The position numbers and the translations under genes are program-made. A stretch of 64,000 nt of DNA from Centropus unirufus (taxonomy: Eukaryota; Chordata; Aves; Cuculiformes; Centropidae). Where the stretch lies: positions 1,018,681 to 1,082,680 of the forward strand of contig VYZI01000186.1 of NCBI GenBank assembly GCA_013397695.1, in the 5' to 3' direction. The notes below the pieces were generated by a model, which was given only the letters and a program-made list of their open reading frames with translations, was not told the origin of the DNA and ran no database searches. This document shows, piece after piece, positions 11,046-24,571 of the stretch (positions are counted from its first letter, which is position 1; every line of letters begins with the position of its first letter).

Positions 11046-14000
11046 TGAAAGAAATGCAGGTGTGATTTGGGCTCAATTCTGAGTTTTGTGGTAGCACAGC
11101 CCGTTGGATTTCAGTAAAAAATCTATCTCTTCTTCTGGAGAAGGTGTGAAGATCGTGGTTCCATTTTTTCTACCTCTGTATTTATAATTCTCGCAAGGTA
11201 TTCAAAAAAGAGCTCATGTGCAGAAAATACTCATATCTGTAGGAGGGGAAGAAAAAAGTGGAATCTAAGTGAAATATCTTCAAAAATTAATTTACCAGCT
11301 CCCCTGCCCCCCCAGACATTATGATGCAGGAAAGTCACTGGCTTTATTCTGTTATATATCTAAGGTACTCTGGCAGTATTATGTTGATAACAAACTCTAA
11401 AGTACTGTGGATGAAAAAAATGCAGTGTGAGCATCGCTTGGATCCACAATTTCTCCTTAAAGCCCATAGTAACTGTGAATCATTATTTTCTATTAAATCA
11501 TGTTTTTCCCCAAATTCTTATAATGCATTCTACTTCTCACACTCCTCTCCTGTGGTCAGTCTCACAGTTCTTTCCTTTGGATACTTCTGACTAGTGTCTG
11601 AAAACATCAATTTTTTATGTTACAGCTGCATAATTTTTGGCACATAGCTCACATTATTTCCTCTCCCAACCTCCCAAATAAAATCGGTATGAAAAGGAGT
11701 ATAAAATACTTGTCTCAGTCAATTGTTTCTATCAGAATAAAAGGCATGACAAACCGAGGAAAGCTTTTCGGAGTAGCAGAAAGAGCAGCCCATCTGTGAT
11801 TCACCTTCTGTGGTGTCCCCTTTGGAAATACTGTCCAGCTGCTGGCTGATGGTAACCTCCTTAAACTTACATCCTCACATTGAAATGATTTCCTCTGGAT
11901 TTCCTCTCAGAAGCTTGGAAAATGTTCTGAGCATACTGAGAACTGTAAGTACCAGGAGCCTACCTTGTATCAAAGCATGATCATCCACAGGGCACAAATA
12001 ACATTCCATTTTTCTTGGAACCAAGTGCCTGATATCAGCTATTAGGACACTGTATGCTTGTTGTCTTCTCCTTGGGTTATTCATCTAGGCTTCTACCCAC
12101 CTCTAAAATAAAAGAAGGGTTTCAAGTTACTCAGAGTAGGGAGAACAGATGATTTAATGCATTAAGCAACGACTCCCCTTTCTATTTAGAACAGACCTGA
12201 ATAACTATTGTGGGTAAGCAGCATAGAACAGCTATTCCATGCTGTGAGCTTTTTTATTACAGTTCATAAGCAATGCTTTGCACACTACAGATCCTATCTG
12301 GGTGGAATTAATTTTATTAGCTTCATGTATGTAAGAGGCAGTTGTCTACATTTGAATTAGTCAGCTTGCCTTTCCCAAGAGAAATAGGTGTTCTTCACCA
12401 AACTTTCTTCAGTTGCTCACTTTAGTATGACATTAGTTATGCCCTAGAAGTGCCACTTTATTTTCATTGATTATTAAAGGGGCCTTGAAAACCAAGTCAG
12501 ATACAAATGTTTAAATTTCATCAGATGAAGCCTAATTTCTAGTCCACCCACAGCAAGAACATCCCATAAAGAAATGAGAATGTAATTTAGTTCACTAGAA
12601 AATTAGTATTTTCTTATTAAAAAAAAGTTATTTGAATATAAGCAACTCATTTTCAGACATGTAGGTTGTTTAAGGTAAGCTACACTTCTGCATTAGTAAT
12701 GCAGTTTAGTCCTTTTAGACCAATTGTTTTAAAAAAATTTTCAAAGCTTTACATGGATGATAGGTTAAAAAAACAAAGAGAATGACTGAGGAAAAAGAAA
12801 ACGTTACCCCGCCTGGGTAACAGCTTCCAGTTGTGGTCTCAACCAGAAATGGTCAGGTCAAGCTTTGCAGCCATCTACTCCTGAGAAGCAGTACCTGACT
12901 GAGGCAATAAACCAGGTAAGGCTAAAGGCACAGATTCCCTGCATGATTAAATAAAATAGTCTTGAGGTTTATTTTAACATGAATCCCTGTATACGATCAT
13001 GTTGGAAACATTCCTGTTATAAGTTTTTGCCTTGTAGCTGAGACTTGTGTCTTCCAGGGAAAGCAGAAGGACTGATGATATAAACCGAGTCTAAGGATTT
13101 GGGATTTCTTTCTCCAATGAACAACCAAGTTACAGGGGATTTAAAGAGTAGGTAGGCTGTGAAGTGAAAAAGAGACTTTTGACAAAGTGAGTACAGATTC
13201 CTGTCTCCTCTGAGTATCTTTCCAGCTTGACTAGTAAAGAAAAGCGATTCTGCAGGTATTTGAGCTAATGTCTAATTTGTTTCAGCAATGAACCTCATAT
13301 TTACAACTAAATCATTCTGAGAATATGTGGATCTGTCTGTTGACTCTGGCGAGTTTAGAATAAGGTTAGTGAGCACAAAACTTGTTAACCTTAATGTACT
13401 TTTTCTTAATTAATGGCAAAGAAATTGCTTAAGAATCTGCAGGCTTACTTCAGAACAAATAAAATTGCAAGATCAATCTTGTTTACTTTAGAAAAGCCAA
13501 GTGTCAACATATTTTATCTTGCAACGCATAGTTGAAGCAGATCTCTAGAAACTTTATAGTTAGGGGAGGTCTGAAGGAACTGCAGCTACTGATGTGTCAT
13601 AAAACTTAATGTAGTTCACATTTCAGTATTTTTAAGCATTTTTTAAGCACAATGATCAATATATAAGAACATTTTTTTTGATATATGTGACTGTATAATT
13701 CCAATCAGCACTTGTTATCTGCATGAGATACCATTTTAATACTTTTATAGTAATACAACCCATTTACCCTTACTTTTCATTATTAAGCAGTAATGGGCCT
13801 TTAAAAAAAAAATGGTGGGGGGAAAGGTCTGGGCCATAACACTGCAAGCAGCCTCAGGCCTGTGGGCAGAGCTCTGTAAATTGTTCCAGGTCCATTGCCT
13901 TCAATGTCTCGATGTTAATGCCTCCCACAGCTGAAGGCTATCTGCCTGCTGTGAGATACACCAAAAGCCCTTTTTCTGTGGCTTATCCTCTGCAACAAAC

Positions 14001-15509
14001 GTAATAGCAGCCTTAAGGACCACATCCAGCTGACCTAAATTTTCTACTGCTTGTTCAGTCACTGCTTGCCTGAGCCTGGGTGACCTATCAGCCCTTCTAG
14101 TGAAGGCAGTTAGTGATTTGTGTTGGAAAGCAGGGAATTGTATCCTCTTGTTGCTGGGTTCAGTGCCAGGAGCTGGTAGTGTGAATCCAGGGCATGATTT
14201 GGAATTCTGCCTCAGGAGCTCTCATAAGGTGCCTTCGCTAGTCTGTCTGTGTTTTCCTTGATAGGTACTACTTTAGTGGTTTTGGTAATCAAAATTTGTT
14301 TGTAACTGGAAAGCTGTAATTTTTGAAAAGAGCGTGACTCAATGGAGAGCTATGCAGAATGTGAAAATGCACATCATGATTTCTTAAGGAATAAATGTAT
14401 GGCATTCTCTGTTAAGCAGTTGCATGTCATACCAGTTGTTGGATCTCTTGAGGTTTCTGAAAAACCTGGATGTCTTATACTGCTGAACTGATCCAAGTTC
14501 AAAGGCGTGATCTACTATTTTGCATCTCTTGAAAAGGTAATGATATCTCTCTCTGAAAAAAATGTGAACTGGGCAAGAGATGTATTAATGCAAGTTGGAA
14601 ATATAAGGAACAGTGCCCTCTCAAGGGTAGGTCTCTTTCTAATGCATTTATTGCCCTGCCTCACTTCCACATGTAGCTCATCTCCTTTCTCAACATTGAG
14701 CACAAATGTTACACATTATAGGCCATGAACAGCTGTAGGCACTCAGCACCTCAGAAATCTTTCCCGTTTTGTCTGGCAAGCATTAATGGTCATATGAAGG
14801 TAGCCTTCAAATGTGGGGTAAATGCTGAGATAATTTTGAAACCGTTTGGTTTTTAAAGCTGTCCCTTGGACTGAATTTGCCCTTTTCATTGTTCATGAAG
14901 TCATTGGGGGAATGGGATAGAGGTATTGAATAGCTGTGCAGGAAAGCTTCCAGATTGCGTGTCTCGTGAAGAGGGTCGGCTTCTGCTATATATTGATGGT
15001 CTTGAAGAAGAAGGCAAAAGCGAGCTGCAACAAAGGTATGTGGACAAAGGTGTATGGAAAGTGTAAAGAGAGGCGCAGTAATGCTCCTGAGAATAGACCA
15101 TATGCTTGGACCTTTGCTTGCGGAGTCATATCTTTCCCTAATGTTGCTGCAGGGGCAACCTGAAATCTATTACTTGGGTTTTGCCTGAATTTTCATAAAT
15201 GCAATCTCAGAGCGCAAGTTTAGTATATTTACAGTAGGCTACTTAGAGTAGCATAAATGCCGGGTGTGAATGCAAGTTACCACACTGTTCATCCTGATAT
15301 GCCTGCAAGTTTTAGAAAACCCAGGGATTGGTAAGCATCAAGCAGATCATTTGGCATTGTGAGCTCTTGTTTTGGGTGGCTGAGAGATTTTTTGAAGATC
15401 AGGAGGAATTTCTAAACAAAGTTTGTTTTTGATCACATGCAGTTCTGGGTTTTCAGAGTGTCCTTTTAAGCTCTTCTTGCTCTCATCTCCAAACCCTTCT
15501 TGAAGTCCT

Positions 15510-15521
15510 TGGGGGCCCCCA
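15510..15521. repeat. 12-bp GC palindrome
   Basis: TGGGGGCCCCCA is a perfect 12-base palindrome made of a G5C5 core flanked by T and A. It stands out in AT-leaning surroundings. No function is evident. Confidence 0.7.
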
Positions 15522-18500
15522 CAAAAGGGTGGTTGGGATTCAGGGCCAGCCTGTTTCATCCCCATGCTAATCAGTGTCACCTCCTCCCAGTAAGTTAGGC
15601 AGAGACACATCCTTGTCAAAAAATGAGTGTTGTTTGATAACAAACAAACTTGCAAACAAAAATGGGGTTCTCTAAGGCAGAATTTTATTTTTACATATAA
15701 GTATCTGTGGTCAAGCTATTTTTTGGTGTCTCTCTGCATAATACTTGGGGCAAAACTGTTGTTCTTTAGCAATTCTGCTAGGCAGGCTCACTGCAAAATA
15801 CATCAGACTCGGATGGCATCCTATACAGGAGTGGTGGTTGCTTTGCACCTATCAGATGGAGGGAGTTGTCCCTTCCCTACGGCAGCCTGCACTTTTCCTC
15901 TGCTGAGAGAGTTATAGGGCCTGGCTCTTCTCCATACACTGGTAAGCAGTGCTACTGATGTGCAGAGGTGTGCAGGAGAAGCAGCATGGCTAACGTGTTA
16001 CTTAACCTTTACCTGCCTTTCTTCAATTTGCCTGAGATGGGGCAAAAAGCCTTACAGAACTGATGTGTTAGAACGTAGCAATGCAGTCAGATGAATGAAT
16101 GAAGGCTTTGCTGTGAGAGAGATGTTAATTTAATTACTGTGAGATCTACTTTCTCCCATGAATACCTTTCAATACTCTTCAAAAGTACGGTATGGTACCT
16201 CAGTGAGATAACTACCTATTAGCAGCATCCTTATATCAGAGAGTAATTCTTTTTATCAAGTTGTGTAAATCCTTCTGACTTGTTTACTGGATCATGGGTA
16301 CTCTGTGCTATACCTTAGGCTCCTGCTGTCCAGGATGGATATTGTTGCTTTATGCTTCTCACAGAAACCAGCTTTCATAGTAGAGAATAATTCCATTAAG
16401 TTGGTGTGAATGGATTTGACTAGACTGGTTCTACTAACTTCCGCTACTGAATTCAGGAGTGCTATGATTACATTTGTGATTGACACTTGCTTAAGGTGGT
16501 GTTGCATCATGTTTGACATTGTTGTAGGTGTATTGAAAAAAGTGCTAAGAACAGGAAGTTTCTCATATTGGTTTTATTAGTACAGTAAGTCAGAAAATGT
16601 AAACTTGCTGCCTTTAATGAGAAGCCTGGCAGCAAGAGAGAAACATCTGAGATTTCTTGTGCTGTCTAGTCTGTTGGTATATTGGGACTGTAGTCATTGG
16701 ACTTAGGTTAGTGGAAACATTGATAGCAAACAACAGAGGAAAGGTGTCCTCATTTCTCTGCAGAGAGATGTTGTCGCATAAAGAGAAGCTAAACCAATCT
16801 TTCTATCAGCACTTTTCTGCCAGTCTTGGTGAGGAACGTTCTCTTTCTTTTTAAAGATAATGTTACATGCGCAGGCCAAATAAAGAAGACTACAAGCAGC
16901 TCTGCTGTACTGTGGAAAAATTATCTTGTTCTGAATTATATACAAGTGTGTTTGTGCTTTTTATTGGTAAACTTATTAACCTAGCTATTAAAGCAGTAAA
17001 ACGTAAATCCAGGCAAAGGTCATACCCCTACAGCCATCCTCATGGAAACTAGGCCTTCATACTTTGTCATAAAGATGAGTCACTGTACTAGCTTTTTTTG
17101 TTAGAAGAATGGTTGTGTTTGGCTTGAAGTTTACGGAATTTTTAGTGGGATCTGCAGAAGTCAGTATACCATCTCTGAATTGCATGTAACCTGTTCGTAG
17201 AAACAGGTTCCCATACTTATCACAGAACGGCACAACTTCAACCTATGTTCTCTTTTGCATTGTGTTTCAGGTTGAAATTTATCTCTGCAAATCTAGATTC
17301 AGTGGAGTAAGCAAGCAGGGTAGACACTTAATTGATTCTTTTGTGCATGAGCAGAGTAATGATGAGTAGTGCAACAAATGGACCAAATTGCCTTCAAGTG
17401 CCAGACAGCTTTAAGTTTTGATAGAGTTGTATTTTTTTTTTTTCTCGGTTCTGCATGTTTTGATTTGAGATGCTTGCTTGTTATCTCAGGAAGGTGGTGT
17501 GTCACAGGAGTGCCTCAAAATTGCTGAAAGCCAGTGTCACAGGTTACTGTATCTTTCAGCACAAACCTCCAACAATTACTAGGATAAAGGGAAGAGAAGC
17601 AGGGCAAAGAAGTGTACCTGCCTCTCTTGAACACTACACTGATCTGCAGTGACAAAATTTAAGAAACATTAAGTTCTTTGTGCTCCTGCATGAAATGTAC
17701 ACCAAAGAAGATAAGAATTAAAGTCCTGAGGGATGTATGTGTTAAATATCCGAATTCAGACATGTCTGGCTTACAGTATCAAAGTTCAGTTATTGCTTTC
17801 ATACCTAATGGTGCATTTTGCTCTGCTTTCCTGTACTTTTTAAAAAGTTTTGAAAACTTCAGAGATTTTTGGGCCTTGTTATTAAAGGCATAACTGTCTA
17901 TGTTAGGGGAAAGTTGCTTATTCTTTTCTTGTGAAAGCAAAAGGGTCTACTCTATTGAAGATAATACTGAAGGCTTATATTTGCATAGCAATGTTCATTC
18001 TTCCAAATGATCCTTGTCACTGGGGTTGGATTATGGCTTTTTGTTGGCTTTAATGGGAACCAATGGCACATAGCTGCCAGTCTGCCACACACCCTAGCAG
18101 AGTTACTAGTTGCTAGTCACACCTTGGATCTTTTTCTGCTAGTTCAGAAGGAAAAATTATCCTACTGAGTCCAAAACAGGATGACGGTCAGGAAGAAAAC
18201 CACCAGTATAGAGATTGTGGGAGGAACGTATAAGTAAGTAGCATGCAGTTGCTTAGCTGGTATTCGGCTGTCTTGGCTCTGTAAGTACTAACATCCCATT
18301 GAGATCACAGGCTTCTGTTGTGGAGTATTTTTTGTGTACATGGTCCTCACACAAGCTAAGTCTCTTCTGTGCTGTAGTCTTCCCCTCCCAGCCCCATCCT
18401 CCCATACATAAGCTACTTTTGTCCTTAGCACTAACAGCAGCACAAATTAAACGAATTCCGAAAAGTTTCCCCCTTTGTGTGATGCAGATGTAGAGTATGA

Positions 18501-19076
18501 GAGACTCGTATGGCATGTGGAAAATTTCAGGGAAAGGAAGGGGGAAGATTGGGACAGACAGATATGTGAACCAGCTATCCTCTCTTACTGTACACAACAC
18601 TTGCTTTTTTTCTTCAATAAAGTCTCTTCCAAAGCAATCTCAATCTTTCATCAAAAAGCTTTTCAGTGCACTCCCAATGGGTTTACATAAATCTCACTGT
18701 TCTTGCTCTTTTCCTCCCCTCTCCCTCAAGTCCTTGTCTTTCTATTTCTTTAAATCTTTTATCCTCAGTTTGGTACCAATGGAAATACGGATTACCTATC
18801 AGCACCTCCAAATATTCCACAAAGTCCTTGCCTGTTCTCACCCTGCAGTGCTTACAGTCACAGATGTGATGAAAGAAATTTGAAAGGCACAGCTAGGCAA
18901 TCCTGAACCAGGCTCAGTGCATTCCCCTTTTCACAGCTTATTGCTTTCTGGATGTTTCTTTTGACCGATCATCAATCATTGTGGTGGTAACTCTGAAGTG
19001 ATTCCTGAAATGTCTGTTCCTCTGATAAAATTTAACAATAGCACGTATAGTATGAGGGGAATAATTTTTTCTTGTC

Positions 19077-19116
19077 TTTTTTTTTTTCCATTTTCTTTTT
19101 TTTTTTTTTTAAAAAA
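19077..19116. repeat. T-rich low-complexity tract ending in A6
   Basis: A T11 run, a short CCATTTTC interruption and a T15 run are followed directly by A6. The T15A6 junction is self-complementary over six bases. This is probably slippage-grown low-complexity DNA. Confidence 0.8.
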
Positions 19117-20756
19117 GTAAAAGATTTTACTCAGCAGGACCCCACTAGTTAGCCTAAGAGAGACCTCTATGTGTATGAGTGGCAATCAGAAGCAGCAGAG
19201 AAGCAGGGCTGGAAACAAATGGAGACACATAAAATCTTGGACAGAGGAGCTCCAGGAAATGGGAGAGAAAAGCGGGACACCAGCTTAGAGTTTTCTTTCA
19301 GTCTCTGAATTTTACCTTTCTGAGAAGTTCTTTAAAGACTGCTCAACTTTGAAAGCCTAGTGAGCTCAGCAACAAAGGCAGATCATTGCTAGGCTGATGA
19401 AACAGGCTCTCAATCCTTGTGTGTAATCTTTAAAAAGTCAAAGAAGTGTAAGAAGCTCCAGGCAGCCAGGCTGTGCTTTTTAGGGGTTCAGCTGCATGGT
19501 GCAAAAGGATGTTTGTGTCTCTGTTACTGTCTGCCCTTGCATCAAGGGATGGTGGGATGGCTGGTACAATAGGACACTGTAGTAATTTGAGTTACTTTAT
19601 ATTTCCATCAGGATGTGCTACAAGCCTAGGTCTTCATTTAAATGCTTCTCCCTCAATTTTTATGGGATGGGAGTTAGAAGTGAGTAAAAATAACTCTTGT
19701 CTTTACCCTGCTTCTGCACTGGTAGGGCTCTTCCAAGAGCTTTGATTTGTGTCTTTCCTTTGCTTGGGTTATTTCCATTTTAAGGCCTGGTACCCTTAGA
19801 AGTGAATCACCCTTGTAATTGAGTGGCAAGCTGTGAATTTTTCTCCGTTCTTTGATTAATCTGGTCCATTGATCAGAATCATTTTTGGGAAGCTCTGGAA
19901 GCTTTTGAGTCAGACTCTGGAGTTAAAGACGTTACCATGCTTTTGATTAACTCAAATAAAAGAGTCCTAGCAGAATTAATGGATTCTTTTGCTCCACTAG
20001 TGACACTGACAGTTCATTCTTGTCCATCAGCTCTCTGCTTTACAGAGAACTTACAAATGAAGAAGTTTATTTGTCACTAGTGGATAGAAAGGCAATGGAA
20101 ACGGGTCTGGATTAGTCAGACTTCAGTGGTTGTTTTCAGCAAAAGGCAGAAAGCTCATGAACCTGCTCTGAGATGAGAAGTGAGAAATCTGTTTTTGTTT
20201 TGGTTTTTTTTGTTTTTTTTTTTTCTGTGCTGAAAGAACCATCCACCCATTCTTAACTTCTGGAGTAGTATGAATCCCTGATCTAAATTCAGGAGGTACA
20301 GCAGGCAATGACTTAGCCACAGGTTCAGGAGAGGTAGCTCTCAGTGATTTGAAATTGTACAAAAACTTCCTGTAAAGGTCCAAGTAACTTGTATACAAAG
20401 AAGTTGCCAGGTTTTGTAGCACTTACAAGAGTACAGACTACCTTAGTTTTGTTGGAAACTGTTTATTTGGCTTCTTCTAGTCTGCTTGTCAGAATGGTCC
20501 TCCAGGCCACACAGATTCTGTTGTGGCAATATAAAAACATGTTGGGTAGAAAAGCTTAGTCAACCCATATTTCAATGTAAAAGAGATTAAGCTTAGAACA
20601 GATGTGACATCAAAGTGAGCAGATCATCAGGTTTGATTCTGGTTTTGTTTAAAACCTGCAAGTCATAACTTTGTTGTTTTCCCTAGATTTTCACTGTGCT
20701 TTCATAAAGATGCCAACCAAATAAAGCAAGAGGGGTGCCTGGACTCTCCATGGTGC

Positions 20757-21055
20757 AGGAGGAAAGGCTGAGGTTGGCTGACTCGGCTCAATTTTGTCTA
20801 GAGAAGGGAAAACTGAGAGCATGTACTGTAGTATCTTCCAAATAGGCAGAGAAAACTTTGTTTGCTTATCAGAAAAAAAGGAGAGGAAAAAAAATGACCT
20901 TAAATTCAATGGGGGAAATCTGGATAAAATATTAGGAAAGCTTTCCCAAGGCAATGATGGTAAATCACTGGAAAATATTGTTTGGGTGTCCCTCCTTAGG
21001 ACAGGAGGTTGGAATTAATGAGACTCGGTAGTCCTTTACAGCCCTGTGACTCTGC
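20757..21055 (+). mobile_element. Old CR1 LINE fragment, 3' part
   Basis: CR1 is the dominant non-LTR retrotransposon of birds and reptiles; copies are usually 5'-truncated and keep the 3' end. Here the opening matches the usual GGAGAGGCTGAGG... and CTGGAGAAGAG... segments in diverged form. The middle keeps the ATATTAGGAAA block, and the last 60 bases match the terminal segment, with GGAGGTTGGA, CCTTTACAGCCCTGTGA and TCTG. Part of the middle seems deleted. Divergence is high, so this is an older copy than those downstream. It cannot encode reverse transcriptase. Confidence 0.75.
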
Positions 21056-21710
21056 CTAACAAACCCCTATAGTGTGAAAGCAATGAGCCTGGTGCAGGCT
21101 TCCTATGCTGAAGTGGGATAAAGGAGAAAAGGTGCTGACAGTGTACATTTCCTGCATTAAGTAGGATGAAAAGGAAGGGGCAGATCTAAGAGAGTCTTAA
21201 TTCAGAATTCATATTTGTTACCTGCAAAAAAGGTCATTTGAGCTCAATATGCATGCACTATGCCTCATGCTACATTCTAGTAACTTTAGCTAAATGCAAC
21301 ACTCTAGGCTATGTTATGAAAAGATGAAAAGATTAAATTTAGGTGGTGTATATTTCTGTTTATTTGCACAATCTCAGGCACTGACAATCAGACAGGTGTT
21401 ATGTCTTGCTCAACAGGATAAGAAGTGGAAGATAACCCTAGGCATTTCTGGGACCTCTGGAATGGTGGTGCCATATGCTGTGCTTGTATTGGAATAGAAA
21501 TTAAATACATTTCCTTGCCATGTTTCGAAGATTATTTTGAGTGATAAGCCGTGGGAGATCAGCATGTGGCTCACTGGCTGGAATGGTGCTCACAGCCTTG
21601 GGAAGGGATTGCACTGGGTGACCTGCATCACTCTGTTCCCTTTCCTGCCTTGTTTCCTATGGTTACCTAATGGTACGAGGCTGTGGTGTAGGTTCAGGCT
21701 TGCTACTACA

Positions 21711-21722
21711 GCCATCTGTTGG
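21711..21722 (-). promoter_or_regulatory. CTCF-like site, minus strand
   Basis: Read on the minus strand this is CCAACAGATGGC, a 12/12 match to the relaxed CTCF core CCANNAGRKGGC, followed by TG. The fourth base is A where C or G is preferred, so affinity may be moderate. CTCF sites anchor chromatin loops in an orientation-dependent way. Occupancy is not shown. Confidence 0.3.
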
Positions 21723-23796
21723 ACATGGGTTTAGAGAGGAGGGCTAGGCAGGCTTATGGGCAGGGTAAAGGCTTTGATGTCTTCCTACTCTCTGTGCCAC
21801 CAGTCTGTGAGGCGTATAATTTTGTGTCTCCTGATGCAATTGCAGCTCTCTCCCCATCTATACAGCCATCAGCATCTGCTAAATGATAGGTTTTTGTTTA
21901 GGATTTGGACAGAAGAGATTGAGATATGTGGGTTTGGCTTCACGGGGAGGCCTCCAAAGAACCGTTACTCATTTTCAGGATGTTCAGTGTCAGGACTGGA
22001 TATGATTTTTGAGGTTGCTAGCACCTGACACGTATTTATAGTCCTGGCATTTTTAACCCTTTGTATTAGTTAATTCTCCTCTTTTCCTGCATTTCTGCTG
22101 TTTGTTTATTGCTGGCCAGGCAAGTTCAGTAACTGCTTGCAGCATGTTTTCTTCAGTAGTTAAAGATTTAGTTGTTTTAAAGATTATTCTTTTTACTATG
22201 TACTTTTTCTGCAGTAATGCATTCAGGTAATATGGATATAAATATTAATTGATTAGTCGCATCTTTAAGGCTGAGAGAACAAAATTATGCTAGATTAATT
22301 TGGCTCTCTAAATGATACTGTGGATCTGGCACAGTATCTCATCAGCAGGCAAAGACACTTCTCATGTGTCTTCCAACTTGAGATAAGGATCAGGCCTTCT
22401 ACTATATACACTCTTTTCACTTATAGTTTGAGCATCAAATTTACCACTGCCATTAACAGGCCTTTTTCAGTGTCTACAGTGGAGTAATATCTACCAGAGG
22501 TTAATCCAGTGGTGAGCATCCTCCGTACCATGTTTTCAGCAACACTGATCTTGTGGATTTCTGCTTTCCTTCATGATTTAAATAAGGGGATTTTAAATCT
22601 GTGTAGGAAACTGAGTCCTCGCTGTGGGCACAGGAACAGACCACGCAATTTATCAAACAAATCTGTCCCAGGCCTGTGTAGCTTGGGAGCTGCCTACTGG
22701 AAAAAGAGCCTTTCCTCATGGGTTGTTGCAACAGTTGTGTCAGCACGGAGAGCTAAACCTGTAAGTCCCCAGGATTTATTAAAGCTTGTTTTTTAATAAA
22801 TGTATAAACACCAAATCTGTTTGACTAGAAGTTGAATTTTGCATGCGATTAGGTTTTACCAAGGTCATTGTGTTCTACAGAGTGGTTTGTGGAAGTTCAG
22901 CAGAGAGAGGTATTGAGATATATATGAGAAACCTCTAATTTATAGACTGAGCTTTCTGTGGATTAGTTTTCTATTTGTGAGATGATTAGAGCCACATTAT
23001 ATGTCGGTGTATTAAATAGGCAAAATAATTAAGAGAAATTAATTTAAAACTTCAACTCTATGGATTATCTTGCTGCTGGGTCTTTAGCATTGCCTTTGCA
23101 AAAAATATCTTGTCAACTCCACTTTCTGTATTTGTATTTCTTCCATTACATTTGCCTGAAGGCCTGTCCTTCAGAACGGGAAAAGCAGAGTGATTTCTTT
23201 CTATGCAAGAAATGTTCTGGTTTTGAATAGAATTTTCAAGACCAGTAGTATCTTTTGTAAACGAAGGTACAGTTCCTTCCTGAAATAAAATGTTGCTTTT
23301 TATTAGTCAGCTCTAGTTTTAGTATAATACCTGTATGTGTGACAACAAAGAAAATGTCTCTGCTGTATATTACTCATTACCTTGACATCTCGCTTACTGT
23401 TAACCAAACTTAGGTGTCTAGTCTACAATAGATATTGTTGCTCCTTCAGTGATAAATGACAAGAGAGAACCACCTGAAGGGATCAGTCCCTCTAAAGACA
23501 ACTTTCTAAGATAAAATGGTTTCTCAGATACAGTTTGCTTTTGGAGAAATTTCTTTCCAGTGATCATAAACTAAGATTTCAGGTAGCTGATAAAAACTAA
23601 ATGCCTACATTTAAATGATTTGTATCTGTTGGATAAGTCCAAATTAATGAATGTTCTCCTTTCCAGGAAAATGAAAATGAACAAAACCATTTCCCTTTAA
23701 CTTCCTATGAGAATTGACCTCTGAGAAAAATCAAAGTGTAAGCATTTGTTTGAAATGATCTCTGTTCTGAAATTATTTTGTAATGCTCCCTTTTCC

Positions 23797-23802
23797 CACG
23801 TG
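23797..23802. promoter_or_regulatory. CACGTG E-box with GTCACGTGGG flanks
   Basis: The palindromic E-box CACGTG is flanked so that the minus strand reads GTCACGTGGG, a context favoured by USF and MiT/TFE factors. CpG-containing E-boxes are less frequent than chance in CpG-depleted DNA, but a single six-base core is weak evidence. Confidence 0.2.
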
Positions 23803-24518
23803 ACATAGGCTTTTTGTGGTACAGTATGCGGGAGAGCTTGGGAAATCTGAATCATAGAGAGGACTGCAAAATTTCTTCTTTAAATAAATATTGAGATGGC
23901 ATATGGAGGGGGGCATTCCTGTGTTTTGGGTTTTATATGTGTTAGTAGTGGAAAACTAAAGATGCCATGGGAAAAGATTTGTGGTTTAAAAGCAAAAAAA
24001 CTGCCTAGTTTTCTTTCATAGTAGTTTAGACAGAAGTGTTTCATCCTTGCCTTATGGACAAGGCTCTTGTATCTCTGGAATATGAGTGCTGTGTGGGTTG
24101 TTTTTTTTTTTAAGGTATAAATTAGTCATGTCTGACTTACTTCAAGGAAAAGATTGAGGAGAGGCACAATCTGTCTGGGTGGAAGATGACAAGCTCTGTG
24201 TGGTGGCTTTCATCCTTTTGTGAGATACTGTTAATACTTTGGTTAACGGAAACACCAAGTCTGTGACATTAAAATAGAAGTGCCATCAGGCTGCTTGGTG
24301 GCCATTGTGCATGTGACAGACCCATCAGAATGCATGTCTGCAGTAAATGTAAACTGCAGACAACTTAATTAAAAAAACCCGAAAACTTGGGCAGTTTGAT
24401 GCTTAGCCTTAGTGGATGGAGCTGAGGTACTTTGTATCTTCTGTTCCACATGATTGTGTAGAAAGACTTCATCTCCTTCCCAACCAGGTCCTCTGATAGT
24501 AGTGTAGATGAGTGAAGC

Positions 24519-24571
24519 TTTTTTTTTTTTTTTTTGTACCTTTCTATCTATCTCTTTTTTTTTTTTTTTTT
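24519..24571. repeat. Twin T17 runs
   Basis: Two runs of exactly 17 T lie at 24519-24535 and 24555-24571. They are separated by a 19-base spacer containing a short CTAT tetranucleotide repeat. Poly(T) runs could be reverse-oriented retroposon tails, but no element body is recognisable on either side. Length is likely to vary between individuals. Confidence 0.85.

Larger units (their letters stand above)
11046..20756. other. Non-coding unique sequence, no gene seen
   Basis: About 9.7 kb without a supportable gene. Frames stay below about 130 codons and show no family features. Low-complexity spots include poly(T) at about 17431-17443, a T11/T15/A6 structure at 19077-19116 and T-rich sequence at about 20190-20225. 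A 12-base perfect palindrome sits at 15510. A C-rich acceptor-like tract ends at 11315, but no donor-bounded exon follows. No interspersed element is recognised before the CR1 at 20757. Confidence 0.6.

Noticed and set aside
12868..12883. CTCF-like AGTAGATGGC on the minus strand
   Set aside because: The two leading C of the core are both replaced, which removes important contacts.
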